A DNA stretch of 64,000 nt from Arthrobacter yangruifuii (GCF_009192775.1 NZ_VTFX01000001.1:806001-870000), one strand, 5' to 3'. Positions 34,013-43,072 are shown, counted from the stretch's first letter. Translations and numbers: made by a program. The notes: a model not told the origin generated them from the sequence alone.

Positions 34013-35434
34013 GTGACTAACGCAGCCGCGGACAGCGCCCAGCGTCCCTTGAGGGTCGCCATAATCGGTGCAGGCCCCGCCGGTGTTTACGCCGCCGACA
34101 TCCTTACCAAGGCCGACCGGGATTTTGAGGTCAGCATTGACCTCTTTGACCAGTACCCCGCGCCCTACGGCCTCATCCGCTACGGGGTTGCTCCCGACCA
34201 CCCGCGGATCAAGGGCATCGTCAACGCCCTGCATAAGGTCCTGGACCGCGGCGACATCCGGTTCCTCGGCAACGTGAACTACGGCCGCGACCTGACGCTG
34301 GCAGACTTCCGCCACTTCTACGACGCCATCATCTTCGCCACCGGCGCCATCAAGGATGCTCCGCTGAACGTGCCCGGCGTCGAGCTTGAGGGTTCCTTCG
34401 GCGGCGCTGAATTCGTGTCCTGGTATGACGGCCACCCCGATGTCCCGCGGGACTGGCCGCTGGACGCCAAGGAAGTGGCGGTTATCGGCAACGGCAACGT
34501 AGCCCTTGACGTGGCCCGCATCCTTTCCAAACACGCCGATGACCTGCTCACGACGGAAATCCCGTCCAACGTCTATGCGGGGCTGAAGAAGTCCCCGGTC
34601 ACGGACGTGCACATCTTCGGCCGGCGCGGCCCGGCGCAGGTGAAGTTCACGCCGCTGGAACTGCGTGAACTCTCGCATTCCCGCGACGTCGACATTGTCC
34701 TGTACCCCGAGGACTTCGAATTCGACGAGGGCTCAGACGAGCAGATCCGCACCAACAACCAGACCAAGACCATGGTCAACACCCTGACCAACTGGCTGGT
34801 GGAGGAACAGGACACCGGTGCGTGCCGCCGTCTGCACCTGCACTTCCTCCACAACCCGGTGGAGATTTACGACGACGCCGCGAACCCGGGGAAGGTCGCC
34901 GGCATGAAGTTCGAGCGCACCGAACTGGACGGCACCGGCAATGTGCGCGGCACCGGGGAGATCGTGGACTACCCCGTCCAGGCCGTCTACCGGGCCATCG
35001 GCTACTTCGGTTCCGAGCTTCCCGAAGTGGGTTACGACGAGCAGCGCGGCGTGATTCCCAACGAAGGCGGCCGTGTCATCAACGAAGACGGCGCTCCGGT
35101 GCCGGGCATCTACACCACGGGCTGGATCAAGCGCGGCCCCGTTGGCCTGATCGGGCACACCAAGGGCGATGCGCTGGAAACCATCGGCTTCCTGCTGGAG
35201 GACCGGCTGAACCTGCCGGCCGCGACGCACCCGGACCCGTCGTCGATCATCGAGCTCCTCGAGGAGCGCGGCGTGAAGTACACCACCTGGGAAGGCTGGC
35301 TGAAACTGGATGCCTATGAGCGCAGCCTCGGGGCGTCCTACATCCACCCGGATCCGCTGACCGGAGAACTCGTCCGTGAGCGCGTCAAGGTGGTCGACCG
35401 CGAGGAAATGACCCGCATTTCCCGCGGCGAGTAA
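34013..35434 (+). CDS. fprA: Ferredoxin-NADP+ reductase FprA (adrenodoxin-reductase type)
   Basis: 473-residue flavoprotein that transfers electrons between NADPH and ferredoxin. It has the FAD-binding IGAGPAGVYAADILTK near residue 17, APYGLIRYGVAPDHP, the NADP-binding GNGNVALDVARIL, FGRRGPAQVKFTPLEL and the C-terminal GWIKRGPVGLIGHTKGDALET. The GTG at 34013 has AGAAGGA 6 bases upstream. TAGAAT at 33951-33956 is a possible -10, and a GTGTG/CACAC dyad lies in the leader (near 33965-33981). The homologue in M. tuberculosis is FprA. Confidence 0.93.
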   Translation: MTNAAADSAQRPLRVAIIGAGPAGVYAADILTKADRDFEVSIDLFDQYPAPYGLIRYGVAPDHPRIKGIVNALHKVLDRGDIRFLGNVNYGRDLTLADFRHFYDAIIFATGAIKDAPLNVPGVELEGSFGGAEFVSWYDGHPDVPRDWPLDAKEVAVIGNGNVALDVARILSKHADDLLTTEIPSNVYAGLKKSPVTDVHIFGRRGPAQVKFTPLELRELSHSRDVDIVLYPEDFEFDEGSDEQIRTNNQTKTMVNTLTNWLVEEQDTGACRRLHLHFLHNPVEIYDDAANPGKVAGMKFERTELDGTGNVRGTGEIVDYPVQAVYRAIGYFGSELPEVGYDEQRGVIPNEGGRVINEDGAPVPGIYTTGWIKRGPVGLIGHTKGDALETIGFLLEDRLNLPAATHPDPSSIIELLEERGVKYTTWEGWLKLDAYERSLGASYIHPDPLTGELVRERVKVVDREEMTRISRGE

Positions 35435-35437
35435 CCG

Positions 35438-35457
35438 TTCGGGACTAAAGTCCCGTT
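35438..35457. promoter_or_regulatory. DosR/DevR-box-like palindrome downstream of fprA
   Basis: The 20 bases TTCGGGACTAAAGTCCCGTT match the mycobacterial DosR consensus TTSGGGACTWWAGTCCCSAA at 18 positions; only the last two differ. The inner 16 bases CGGGACT-AA-AGTCCCG are a perfect dyad. It lies 3 bases after the fprA stop and 137 bases upstream of the GAF regulator start. With a 2-base loop it would be a poor terminator hairpin. Function inferred from motif similarity. Confidence 0.55.
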
Positions 35458-35518
35458 CCTCTGGCCTCCGCCGGTCCGCGCATGGGAGCATGTCCAACAA
35501 AAGAGATGTTCCCTCAGC

Positions 35519-35547
35519 GGGCAACGTCCGTTGTTGGGACGTTGCCC
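35519..35547 (+). terminator. Strong hairpin between fprA and the GAF regulator
   Basis: Perfect 11-base stem (35519-35529 with 35537-35547) and a 7-base loop. The following sequence GATTATC is AT-leaning but not a T-run. It may end the fprA transcript, or be a structured element upstream of the regulator. Confidence 0.5.
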
Positions 35548-35574
35548 GATTATCAGCGTGGATAGGCGGGGGCC

Positions 35575-36969
35575 GTGCGCATTGCGGCGCAGAATCAAAG
35601 TGTTGCCGCGGGCGGGCCGTCCGGTGTCCTGCCGCGGATACCGGCGGATGCGCTGCGCCGGAACGCCGTGCGGGCGCATGAGAGCCTCGGGTCCGGCAGC
35701 GGCTGGCTGGAACGGCTGCGGCCCTCCGTCCGGGAGTCCTGGCAGCGTTCCCTCCAGCACCACCGGGATCCGGATGCCCCGCGTCCGGAAATAGTGTTCG
35801 ACGACGCCGCGCTGGTCTACTACCGGTCGGTCCACCCGCTTTCCGCCGTGATGCCCGTGATCCGCCGGCTCCTTGTGGAACCGGGAGAGGATTCCGGGCT
35901 GCTGGTGGCCGTGGGGGATGAGCTGGGCCGCCTGCTGTGGGTGGACGGCGATGCGGTGCTGCGCAGGCGTGCCGAAGGCATGCTGTTCGTACCCGGAGCG
36001 GACTGGTCCGAACGAACGGTCGGAACCAGTGCCCCCGGAACCGCGCTGGCCACCGGGTCTGACGTCCAGATTGCCGGTCCGGAACACTTCAGCCGGCTCG
36101 TCCACTCCTGGAGCTGTACTGCCGTGCCCGTGCATGATCCGGACACGGGATCCCTGCTCGGCGTTGTGGACGTCACCGGCGGTCCCGAAGCAGTCGCCCC
36201 GCATACCCTGGCCCTGGTTCGGGCAGCCGTCGCCGCCGCCGAAGCGCAGCTTCAGGTCCACCGCCTGCAGGCCGGCCGTGACGAGCCGCGCAAGGGGGCC
36301 CTCGCCTCCCTGGGCGCCCCGCGCCGCCGCACGAGCCGGCCGGCTTCCCCGCCCGCCCGCAATACGGAAAGCCTGGAGCTGCTCGGCCGGGATCGCGCGG
36401 TACTGCATACCGGAAGCGGATCTGTGGAACTCAGCTCCCGCCACGGAGAGCTGCTCGCCGTGCTGGCGCTGCATCCGGACGGCCTTACCGCCGAGGAACT
36501 GGCAGCACTCGCGTATCCCGACGGCGGACAATCGGGCACGGTGCGGGCAGAGATGCTGCGGCTGCGCAATCTGATGGAAACCGTGGCGGCCGGGACACCG
36601 GTCGAGCCGTTGGTCCCGCGCTCCCGCCCCTACCGTCTGGCCCGGCCGTTGGCGCTCGACGCCGGGCAGGTCCTGCGGTTCCTGGAACAGGGTGCCCACA
36701 GGCTGGCCCTGGGCATGTACCGCGGACCGGTGCTTCCGCGCTCCGAGGCCCCGGCACTGATCCGGCTGCGCAGCAACGTTTCGGCGGTCCTGCGCCAGGC
36801 CATGCTCTCCGACGCCGGTGCGGATGCCCTTCTGCAGTATCTGCACCTGGCGGAAGCAGAGCACGACGCCGAGGCCTGGCAGCGTGCACTGCAGGTGCTT
36901 CCGCCGCGCTCACCCCGCAGGGCAGCCGTCGCCGCAGCCCTTGAACGGATCGAACGGGACCTGGCCTAG
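35575..36969 (+). CDS. GAF-domain transcriptional regulator with a C-terminal winged-helix-like region
   Basis: 464 residues. The N-terminal part resembles the sensor half of AcoR-like regulators: RLRPSVRESWQRSL, then a GAF domain at about 85-215 (LLVAVGDELGRLLWVDGD, ATGSDVQIAGPEHFSRLVHSWSC, LLGVVDVTGG). There is no AAA+ ATPase or Fis-type helix. Instead the C-terminus reads LSSRHGELLAVLALHPDGLTAEELAALAYPD, a winged-helix-like region. The nearby aldehyde and alcohol dehydrogenase genes are plausible targets. GTG start; TAGGCG lies six bases upstream. The 140 bases before it contain the DosR-like box and a hairpin. Confidence 0.75.
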   Translation: MRIAAQNQSVAAGGPSGVLPRIPADALRRNAVRAHESLGSGSGWLERLRPSVRESWQRSLQHHRDPDAPRPEIVFDDAALVYYRSVHPLSAVMPVIRRLLVEPGEDSGLLVAVGDELGRLLWVDGDAVLRRRAEGMLFVPGADWSERTVGTSAPGTALATGSDVQIAGPEHFSRLVHSWSCTAVPVHDPDTGSLLGVVDVTGGPEAVAPHTLALVRAAVAAAEAQLQVHRLQAGRDEPRKGALASLGAPRRRTSRPASPPARNTESLELLGRDRAVLHTGSGSVELSSRHGELLAVLALHPDGLTAEELAALAYPDGGQSGTVRAEMLRLRNLMETVAAGTPVEPLVPRSRPYRLARPLALDAGQVLRFLEQGAHRLALGMYRGPVLPRSEAPALIRLRSNVSAVLRQAMLSDAGADALLQYLHLAEAEHDAEAWQRALQVLPPRSPRRAAVAAALERIERDLA

Positions 36970-36979
36970 GCGGACGGGG

Positions 36980-38662
36980 TTATTTCTCCTGCCCCGGTGA
37001 AGCGGCCCCGGAAGGTTCCGAGCCCCCGGACGGCGTGCCGGCGGGCCCCGAGCCTCCGGGCACCGTGCTGGCCGCCTGCCGGATCCGAAGACTGCTCAGC
37101 AGCCCGACCAGCAGCGCTGCGGCAGCTATCCAGCTCGCCAGCGACGCGCCGTCGGTCATCGCCTCCCTGGCTGCATCCGCAATGAAGGCCGTCTGCGGAT
37201 CGGCCGCCAGGGCCTGGATGCTCCCACCCGAAGTTGCATTGACGGAATCCACCACACCGGCGAGCTGCGGCGCGTTGGCCACGGCGTCCGCCACACGGTC
37301 CTCGGTGCCGTTACGCAGCGTCGTGAAGAACGCGGTCCCCAGAACGGCAATACCAAGTGCTGATCCGGTTTGCCGTGCCGTGCTCTGCGTAGCCGAACCC
37401 TGCCCGCTCTTGGCCACTGGAACATCGGCGAGGATCACGGAGGTCAACTGCGCCGTGGCGAGCCCCACGCCCATTCCGTAGACGAGCAGGATCGGAGAGG
37501 TCAGCCACGCGGTGCTGTCCGGGGCAATCAGCAGTGCCAGCGATGCAATGGCGAGGATCTCCAGGCCCAGGCCCATCCGGACCACTACCACCGGACGGAA
37601 AATCCGAGCCAGCGAGGTGACCCCGCCACTGGCAAGAAAGGATCCCAGTGCCAGCGGAAGCAGGGCAAGGCCGGCCTGGAACGCGCTGTACCCCAGCACG
37701 TTCTGGAACCAGAGGGGCAGGGACAGGATCAGGCCAAACTCGCCGAAACTCACGATCAATGCGGTGACGTTGCCGTTGGCAAAGGAAGGAATCCGGAACA
37801 GCGAAAGATCCAGGATGACGCCTTTGCCCTCGTTCGTCCGTCTCCGTTCCAGCAGGACGAAGCAGACCAACGCCACGGCGGCGAGCAGGAAGGCCAGCGG
37901 AACAGGAGACAGTGGACCCACCTGCAACAGCGCGTCGTCCGCGGGGCGCCACCAGCCGAAGCTTCGGCCTTCGATGAGACCGAAAACCAGGGATCCGAAG
38001 CCCACGATGGACAGGAGCGCTCCGCCCAGGTCCAGCCGCTGCGCAGCAGAGGAGATCTCCTCCTTCGACTCGGCAACGAACAGCAGCAGGCCGGCGAGTA
38101 TAACCACACCCACGGGAACATTGATCCCGAAGGCCCACCGCCAACTGGCATGCTCGGTCAGCCAGCCGCCCACCAGGGGCCCGACCGCCGCCATGCCGCC
38201 GATGGTTGAGCCCCACACCGCGAAGGCAATGCCGCGTTCACGTCCCTGGAAGTTGGCGTTGAGAAGCGCCAGGGTGGTGGGCAGGATCATGGACCCGCCC
38301 AGCCCCTGGACGGCCCGTCCCAAGATAAGGATGCTGCCGGACGAAGCGGCGGCGCAAAGCAGGCTGGCGGCCACGAAGATGACGACGCCGGTCAGCATCA
38401 CCCGCCGCCGGCCCACCCGGTCGGCGATCCGGCCCCAGGTCAGGAGCAGGGCCGCGAAAAGCAGGGTGTAGATCTCCTGGACCCACTGGATCTCGGTACT
38501 GGAGATGCCCAGATCCGCAACGATCGAGGGTATGGACACGGAAACGATGGTGGCGTCCATGATGATCATGGCGACGCCGAGGCTAATGGCCAGCAGGCCC
38601 CACCAGCGGTATCGGACAAACCGGCCGGGAGGAAGGGAGCCGGTTTCGGAAGGAGTAGCCAT
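36980..38662 (-). CDS. MFS drug exporter of the DHA2 (EmrB/QacA) type
   Basis: 560 residues with about fourteen membrane helices, the DHA2 arrangement. The proton-antiporter motifs LLTWGRIADRVGRRRVML (loop 2-3) and GGSMILPTTLALLNANF are present, as is GPLVGGWLTEHASWRWAFGINVPVG, the motif-C region of drug/H+ antiporters. The C-terminal 30 residues are Pro/Ser/Gly-rich. It is divergent from the aldehyde dehydrogenase gene with 203 bases between. The ATG has AGGA 6 bases upstream. Substrate unknown. Confidence 0.88.
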   Translation of the reverse strand: MATPSETGSLPPGRFVRYRWWGLLAISLGVAMIIMDATIVSVSIPSIVADLGISSTEIQWVQEIYTLLFAALLLTWGRIADRVGRRRVMLTGVVIFVAASLLCAAASSGSILILGRAVQGLGGSMILPTTLALLNANFQGRERGIAFAVWGSTIGGMAAVGPLVGGWLTEHASWRWAFGINVPVGVVILAGLLLFVAESKEEISSAAQRLDLGGALLSIVGFGSLVFGLIEGRSFGWWRPADDALLQVGPLSPVPLAFLLAAVALVCFVLLERRRTNEGKGVILDLSLFRIPSFANGNVTALIVSFGEFGLILSLPLWFQNVLGYSAFQAGLALLPLALGSFLASGGVTSLARIFRPVVVVRMGLGLEILAIASLALLIAPDSTAWLTSPILLVYGMGVGLATAQLTSVILADVPVAKSGQGSATQSTARQTGSALGIAVLGTAFFTTLRNGTEDRVADAVANAPQLAGVVDSVNATSGGSIQALAADPQTAFIADAAREAMTDGASLASWIAAAALLVGLLSSLRIRQAASTVPGGSGPAGTPSGGSEPSGAASPGQEK

Positions 38663-38782
38663 GTGCCGTCCTGGGTCGGTGGGGGAGGGGGGATCTGCGG
38701 ATCGGGGACGTTGCTCACGAAAGAGTACGGCTGTCCGGTGCCAATGTGCCAGCAGGCCGGCCGGTCAGCGGCCGGGGGAGGA

Positions 38783-38800
38783 TTGCAACCTGCTTGCAAC
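38783..38800. promoter_or_regulatory. Paired TTGCAAC sites upstream of the aldehyde dehydrogenase
   Basis: TTGCAAC occurs at 38783-38789 and 38794-38800, one helical turn (11 bases) apart, followed by GTTG. It lies about 70 bases before the start of the aldehyde dehydrogenase, in the divergent region shared with the drug exporter. A candidate activator or repressor site; the regulator is unknown. Confidence 0.4.
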
Positions 38801-38865
38801 GTTGTGGTCCGTAGCATCGCAGCATACGCAACCGACATCGGCGTCGAACGCACAAGGAGCACAAA

Positions 38866-40389
38866 ATGACCGTTTATGCACAGCCGGGCACCGAAGGATC
38901 CAAAGTCACCTTCAAGCCGCGCTACGAGAACTGGATCGGCGGGGAATGGGTGGCCCCGGTTAAGGGTGAGTACTTCGAAAACATTTCCCCGATCAACGGC
39001 CGTCCATTCTGCGAGGTGGCCCGCGGAACGTCCGCCGACATTGATCTCGCACTGGACGCCGCCCACAAGGCTGCAGGAGCCTGGGGCAAGACGGCAGTGG
39101 CCGAGCGTGCCCTGGTCCTGACCCGCATCGCGGACCGGATGGAAGCCAACCTTGAGATGCTTGCCGTCGCCGAAACCTGGGACAACGGCAAGCCGATCCG
39201 GGAAGTCCTCGCCGCGGACCTTCCGCTGGCCATCGACCACTTCCGCTACTTTGCCGGTGCCATCCGCGCACAGGAGGGCGGCATCTCCCAGATTGATGAC
39301 AACACCACGTCGTACCACTTCCATGAGCCGCTGGGCGTGGTGGGACAGATCATTCCGTGGAACTTCCCCATCCTCATGGCTGTCTGGAAACTGGCACCGG
39401 CACTCGCCGCAGGTAACGCCATCGTGCTGAAGCCCGCCGAGCAGACGCCGACGTCGATCCTGGTGCTGATGGAGCTGATTGCCGATCTGCTGCCGGCGGG
39501 CGTGCTGAACGTCGTGAACGGCTTCGGCGTGGAGGCCGGCAAACCGCTGGCATCCTCGAACCGGATCCGGAAGATCGCCTTCACGGGTGAGACCACCACG
39601 GGCCGGCTCATCATGCAGTACGCCAGCCAGAACCTCATTCCGGTCACGCTGGAGCTGGGCGGCAAGAGCCCGAACATCTTCTTCGCCGATGTGGCTGCCG
39701 CTGATGACTCCTTCTATGACAAGGCCCTTGAAGGCTTCAACATGTTTGCCCTGAACCAGGGCGAAGTCTGCACCTGCCCGTCCCGCGCGCTGGTTCAGGA
39801 CTCCATGTATGACACCTTCATGGCCGATGCCCTGGCCCGCACGGCACAGATGATCCAGGGCAATCCGCTGGATACCAACACGATGGTCGGAGCGCAGGCT
39901 TCCAACGACCAGTTGGAAAAGATCCTGTCCTACCTCGACATCGGCCGGCAGGAAGGTGCCCGGGTCCTGACCGGTGGAGCACGTGCCCACCTCGACGGCG
40001 ATCTTGCCGGCGGTTTCTACGTCCAGCCGACCGTCTTCGAGGGCACCAACAACATGCGCATCTTCCAGGAGGAGATCTTCGGCCCGGTGGTATCCGTGAC
40101 GCGGTTCTCCGACTACGGCGAGGCCATGGCCATTGCCAATGACACCCTGTACGGCCTCGGAGCAGGTGTCTGGTCCCGGGACGGCAACACGGCATACCGT
40201 GCAGGGCGGGACATCCAGGCCGGCCGGGTGTGGGTCAACAATTACCACGCCTATCCCGCCCACTCCGCCTTCGGCGGCTACAAGTCCTCCGGCATCGGCC
40301 GAGAGAACCACGCCATGATGCTGGACCACTACCAGCAGACCAAGAACCTGCTGGTCAGCTACGCCGAAAACAAGCAGGGGTTCTTCTAG
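38866..40389 (+). CDS. exaC: Aldehyde dehydrogenase of the ExaC/AcoD type
   Basis: NAD-dependent aldehyde dehydrogenase of 507 residues. It has [44 protein letters not shown] and the catalytic Cys302 in [11 protein letters not shown], with the C304 two residues on that is typical of the ExaC/acetaldehyde subgroup. The C-terminus [16 protein letters not shown] fits too. Acetaldehyde or other short aldehydes are the probable substrates, given the alcohol dehydrogenase and DUF779 genes that follow. The ATG has AAGGAG upstream. Confidence 0.9.
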   Translation: MTVYAQPGTEGSKVTFKPRYENWIGGEWVAPVKGEYFENISPINGRPFCEVARGTSADIDLALDAAHKAAGAWGKTAVAERALVLTRIADRMEANLEMLAVAETWDNGKPIREVLAADLPLAIDHFRYFAGAIRAQEGGISQIDDNTTSYHFHEPLGVVGQIIPWNFPILMAVWKLAPALAAGNAIVLKPAEQTPTSILVLMELIADLLPAGVLNVVNGFGVEAGKPLASSNRIRKIAFTGETTTGRLIMQYASQNLIPVTLELGGKSPNIFFADVAAADDSFYDKALEGFNMFALNQGEVCTCPSRALVQDSMYDTFMADALARTAQMIQGNPLDTNTMVGAQASNDQLEKILSYLDIGRQEGARVLTGGARAHLDGDLAGGFYVQPTVFEGTNNMRIFQEEIFGPVVSVTRFSDYGEAMAIANDTLYGLGAGVWSRDGNTAYRAGRDIQAGRVWVNNYHAYPAHSAFGGYKSSGIGRENHAMMLDHYQQTKNLLVSYAENKQGFF

Positions 40390-40471
40390 GCAGCCCCTCT
40401 GCGTGCCTAGGCTGAGGGATCATTCGTCTTCCGCGCGAACTACCGTGTTCCGTTGATGGAAAGAGGATCCC

Positions 40472-41491
40472 ATGGCCAGCATGCAGGCAGCAGTAGTGAA
40501 TCAACTCGGTGGAGGACTCTCCGTCGAGGACGTTGAGGTACCTGCCCCGGGCCCGGGGCAGGTACTCGTCAAGCTGGTGGCCACGGGCGTTTGCCATACG
40601 GACCTCCATGCCGCGGACGGCGACTGGCCCGTAAAGCCGTCCCCGCCGTTCATCCCCGGCCACGAAGGGGTAGGGGAAGTGGTGCAGGTCGGTGAAGGGG
40701 TTACCGACCTGCACCTCGGCGACATGGTTGGCAACGCCTGGCTCGCCTACGCCTGCGGCGTGTGTGAGTACTGCCGGACCGGCTGGGAAACGCTGTGCGA
40801 GCAGCAGAAGAACAGCGGCTACTCGGTGGACGGCTCCTTCGGCCAGTACATGCTGGTGGATGCCCGCTTCGCAGCGCGCATTCCGGAAGGGGCAGATCCG
40901 CAGGAAATAGCTCCGATCCTTTGCGCAGGCGTCACGGTGTACAAAGGGTTGAAAGTCAGCGAGGCACGTCCGGGTCAATGGGTGGTCATCTCCGGCATCG
41001 GCGGACTGGGACACGTGGCCGTGCAGTATGCCATTGCCATGGGGCTGCGTGTGGCTGCCGTGGACATCGCCGATGACAAGCTGGAACTGGCCAGAAAGTA
41101 CGGTGCCGAGGTTGTGGTCAATGCACGCAACGAGGACCCGGTCGCGGCCATTCAGCAGAAAATCGGCGGCGCCCACGCAATACTGGTCACCGCGGTGCAT
41201 CCGGCGGCGTTCGGCCAGGCCATCGGCATGGCCCGGCGCGGCGGCACCATCGTCTTTGTGGGACTGCCTCCCGGGGACTTCCCCGCTCCGATTTTCGACA
41301 CCGTGCTCAAGGCACTCACCATCCGCGGATCCATTGTGGGTACGCGCCAGGACCTGGCTGAGGCGATTGACTTCTATGACCGCGGACTGATCCACCCCAA
41401 CATCACCGTCCGCAGCCTGCAAGAGATTAATGACGTAATGACTGAACTCCGGGAAGGCCATGTAGATGGCCGTGTGGTGATTGGATACTGA
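40472..41491 (+). CDS. adhP: Zinc-dependent alcohol dehydrogenase AdhP
   Basis: Medium-chain alcohol dehydrogenase of 339 residues. The catalytic zinc site begins at GVCHTDLHAADGDW and GHEGVGEVVQVGEGV, the structural zinc ligands are in CGVCEYCRTGWETLC, and the NAD-binding fold is SGIGGLGHVAVQYAIAMG. It is very like the propanol-preferring AdhP group. It starts 82 bases after the aldehyde dehydrogenase and is probably cotranscribed; together they oxidise short alcohols to acids. The ATG is preceded by AAAGAGGA. Confidence 0.92.
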   Translation: MASMQAAVVNQLGGGLSVEDVEVPAPGPGQVLVKLVATGVCHTDLHAADGDWPVKPSPPFIPGHEGVGEVVQVGEGVTDLHLGDMVGNAWLAYACGVCEYCRTGWETLCEQQKNSGYSVDGSFGQYMLVDARFAARIPEGADPQEIAPILCAGVTVYKGLKVSEARPGQWVVISGIGGLGHVAVQYAIAMGLRVAAVDIADDKLELARKYGAEVVVNARNEDPVAAIQQKIGGAHAILVTAVHPAAFGQAIGMARRGGTIVFVGLPPGDFPAPIFDTVLKALTIRGSIVGTRQDLAEAIDFYDRGLIHPNITVRSLQEINDVMTELREGHVDGRVVIGY

Positions 41492-41886
41492 TGGATTCTC
41501 CGCTTGCTTCTTCGCTCGACGCTGCAGCCGTGCTGCCCGGAGAGAGCTTTTCCCGGGTGGCCCTGACACCTGAGGCGCAGGAGCTGCTGCTGCGGCTCCG
41601 GCCGATCCACGGTGAGCTGATGTTCCACCAGTCAGGCGGCTGCTGCGACGGGTCCTCGCCCATGTGTTATCCCAAGGGGGAGTTCCTGACAGGAGAGGCC
41701 GATGTGCTTCTGGGCGTCTTTGACCTGCAGGGGGAAGAGCTCGAATTCTGGATGTCGCGTGAGCAGTTTGAGTATTGGAAACACACCCATCTGACAGTGG
41801 ATGTTGTGTCCGGACGGGGAAGCGGGTTTTCCGTGGAAGCGCCCGAAGGTAAGCGCTTCCTCATCCGGTCCCGTCTGTTTGGGTAG
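41491..41886 (+). CDS. DUF779 family protein
   Basis: 131-residue soluble protein whose family regularly accompanies ExaC/AdhP-type dehydrogenases. Family features are MFHQSGGCCDGSSPMCYP with three conserved cysteines, and FWMSREQFEYWKHTHLTVDVV. The ATG shares one base with the adhP stop (TGATG-type overlap), so it is translationally coupled. The role is unknown; a metal- or aldehyde-related accessory function is a guess from the cysteines and the operon. Confidence 0.87.
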   Translation: MDSPLASSLDAAAVLPGESFSRVALTPEAQELLLRLRPIHGELMFHQSGGCCDGSSPMCYPKGEFLTGEADVLLGVFDLQGEELEFWMSREQFEYWKHTHLTVDVVSGRGSGFSVEAPEGKRFLIRSRLFG

Positions 41887-41988
41887 GATCCAAATAGTAA
41901 GCTGGCTGTTGAAACTGCCGTTTCGGACGGTAGTGTGCATGTGGACGGAACTTATGAGGCCCGGTACGGGCAGGAGAAGAGGAAGACC

Positions 41989-42339
41989 ATGGTAAAGAAA
42001 TTCGTATTTTTGGCGGGCGCGGGTATTGGCTACCTCGTTGGCTCCAAGGGCGGCCGTGAAAAGCTGATGCAGCTCTGGAAGGACCCGAAGGTGCAGGAGA
42101 CCGTGTCCCACGGCACCGACTGGGCGAAGGAAAAGGCGCCGGGACTGCAGGAAAAGGTCACGGGTGCCGCCAAGGACGCCGCCACCAAGGTCACCGGTTC
42201 CAGCAGCTCCAGCAGCAGCGACTCCAGCTCGGCCCCGACCACGGGCTCTTCCGCAGCAGGCAGCACGGGAACCAGCGGTTCCTACACCTCCGGCGGCGAG
42301 TCCAAGATGACTCCGGCTGAACCCCAGCCCGAGTCCTAG
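41989..42339 (+). CDS. YtxH-like small membrane-anchored protein
   Basis: 116 residues. A short N-terminal hydrophobic segment (KKFVFLAGAGIGYLVGS) is followed by GGREKLMQLWKDPKVQETV, the pattern of YtxH-domain proteins. The second half is a Ser/Thr/Gly-rich disordered tail. The ATG at 41989 has GAGAAGAGGAAG upstream; an in-frame extension to 41935 has none. Such proteins are often linked to general stress in Gram-positives, but the function is not known. Confidence 0.72.
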   Translation: MVKKFVFLAGAGIGYLVGSKGGREKLMQLWKDPKVQETVSHGTDWAKEKAPGLQEKVTGAAKDAATKVTGSSSSSSSDSSSAPTTGSSAAGSTGTSGSYTSGGESKMTPAEPQPES

Positions 42340-42349
42340 GCGGATAAAG

Positions 42350-42390
42350 GCGCCGGATACCAGGTGAAAGCCCGGTGTCCGGCGCTTTTT
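42350..42390 (+). terminator. Rho-independent terminator after the YtxH-like gene
   Basis: 15-base stem with one mismatch and one G-T pair (42350-42364 with 42371-42385), 6-base loop, then TTTTT. It lies 10 bases after the stop. Confidence 0.9.
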
Positions 42391-42614
42391 CGTTTCCCCG
42401 TCCGAGCAGGCAACTTCCGGCAAAAAGCCGGAACCTCTCCAACGGCACGCACGTTGGACATGCAGCGGGCGCACGGCACTGACGGCAGATCCCGCTGTTC
42501 AACGGATCTGCGGTGCCACGCGCCTCCTCCGGGGGAGGGCCTCGACGGCGGGATGCGAACCGGGTTCCGGAGCAGCAAATCTGCTGCCGGCACCGCCGAG
42601 GTGAACCGAAGGGA

Positions 42615-42643
42615 ACTGCATGTCCGTGATCTTCGGCTAGTAT
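42615..42643 (+). promoter_or_regulatory. Candidate promoter of the DUF4193 gene
   Basis: TAGTAT at 42638-42643 is a good -10; ACTGCA at 42615-42620 is a weak -35 at 17 bases. The leader to the ATG would be about 45 bases. The rest of the 355-base gap 42340-42694 holds only the upstream terminator and no other feature I can name. Confidence 0.4.
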
Positions 42644-42694
42644 CGAGTGCCCCGGAGCAACAGAAACTACGGATTTGGAGTGTGAGCCGAAAAC

Positions 42695-42994
42695 ATGGCT
42701 ACAGATTATGACGCGCCTCGCAAGACCGAGGAAGAGGCCGGTCCGGCTTCGATCGAGGAGCTTCAGGCCCGTCGGAGCGATAAGCAGTCTGCCGTAGTTG
42801 ACGTGGATGAAACCGAGGCCGCTGAGGGATTTGAGCTGCCCGGGGCGGACCTGTCCGGCGAAGAACTGCTCGTACGCGTAGTGCCGCCGCAGGAAGACGA
42901 GTTCACCTGCAACTCCTGCTTCCTCGTCCGCCACCGGTCCCAGCTTGCCGTGGAAAAGAACGGCCTGGCTTACTGCAAGGACTGTGAAGGCTAA
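42695..42994 (+). CDS. DUF4193 family protein
   Basis: 99-residue acidic protein of an actinobacterial family of unknown function. The C-terminal treble-clef-like metal site is clear: CNSCFLVRHRSQL and CKDCEG provide two CxxC pairs. The N-terminal half is charged and probably disordered. It is a monocistronic unit with its own promoter candidate and a terminator (43008-43045). A zinc ribbon of this kind often binds RNA polymerase or nucleic acid, but nothing in the sequence proves it. Confidence 0.88.
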   Translation: MATDYDAPRKTEEEAGPASIEELQARRSDKQSAVVDVDETEAAEGFELPGADLSGEELLVRVVPPQEDEFTCNSCFLVRHRSQLAVEKNGLAYCKDCEG

Positions 42995-43007
42995 TTACCC
43001 GTAACCT

Positions 43008-43045
43008 CAGCCGCCGCGCCGCCAGGGTGCGGCGGCTGCCTGTTT
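43008..43045 (+). terminator. Rho-independent terminator after the DUF4193 gene
   Basis: Perfect 10-base stem (43008-43017 with 43029-43038), 11-base loop, then CCTGTTT. It lies 14 bases after the stop. Confidence 0.75.
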
Positions 43046-43072
43046 AAGGCCGGAACGTGGAGGGATAGGCAG

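Noticed and set aside
35438-35457. Reading the fprA-adjacent palindrome simply as a transcription terminator
   Set aside because: A 2-base loop is too tight for a normal hairpin and there is no T-run. A better hairpin lies at 35519-35547. The DosR-like reading is preferred but not proven.
35490-35681. A possible small gene between fprA and the GAF regulator
   Set aside because: It starts within the structured intergenic region, runs into the GAF gene in another frame, has no ribosome binding site and has an atypical Cys/Arg-rich composition.
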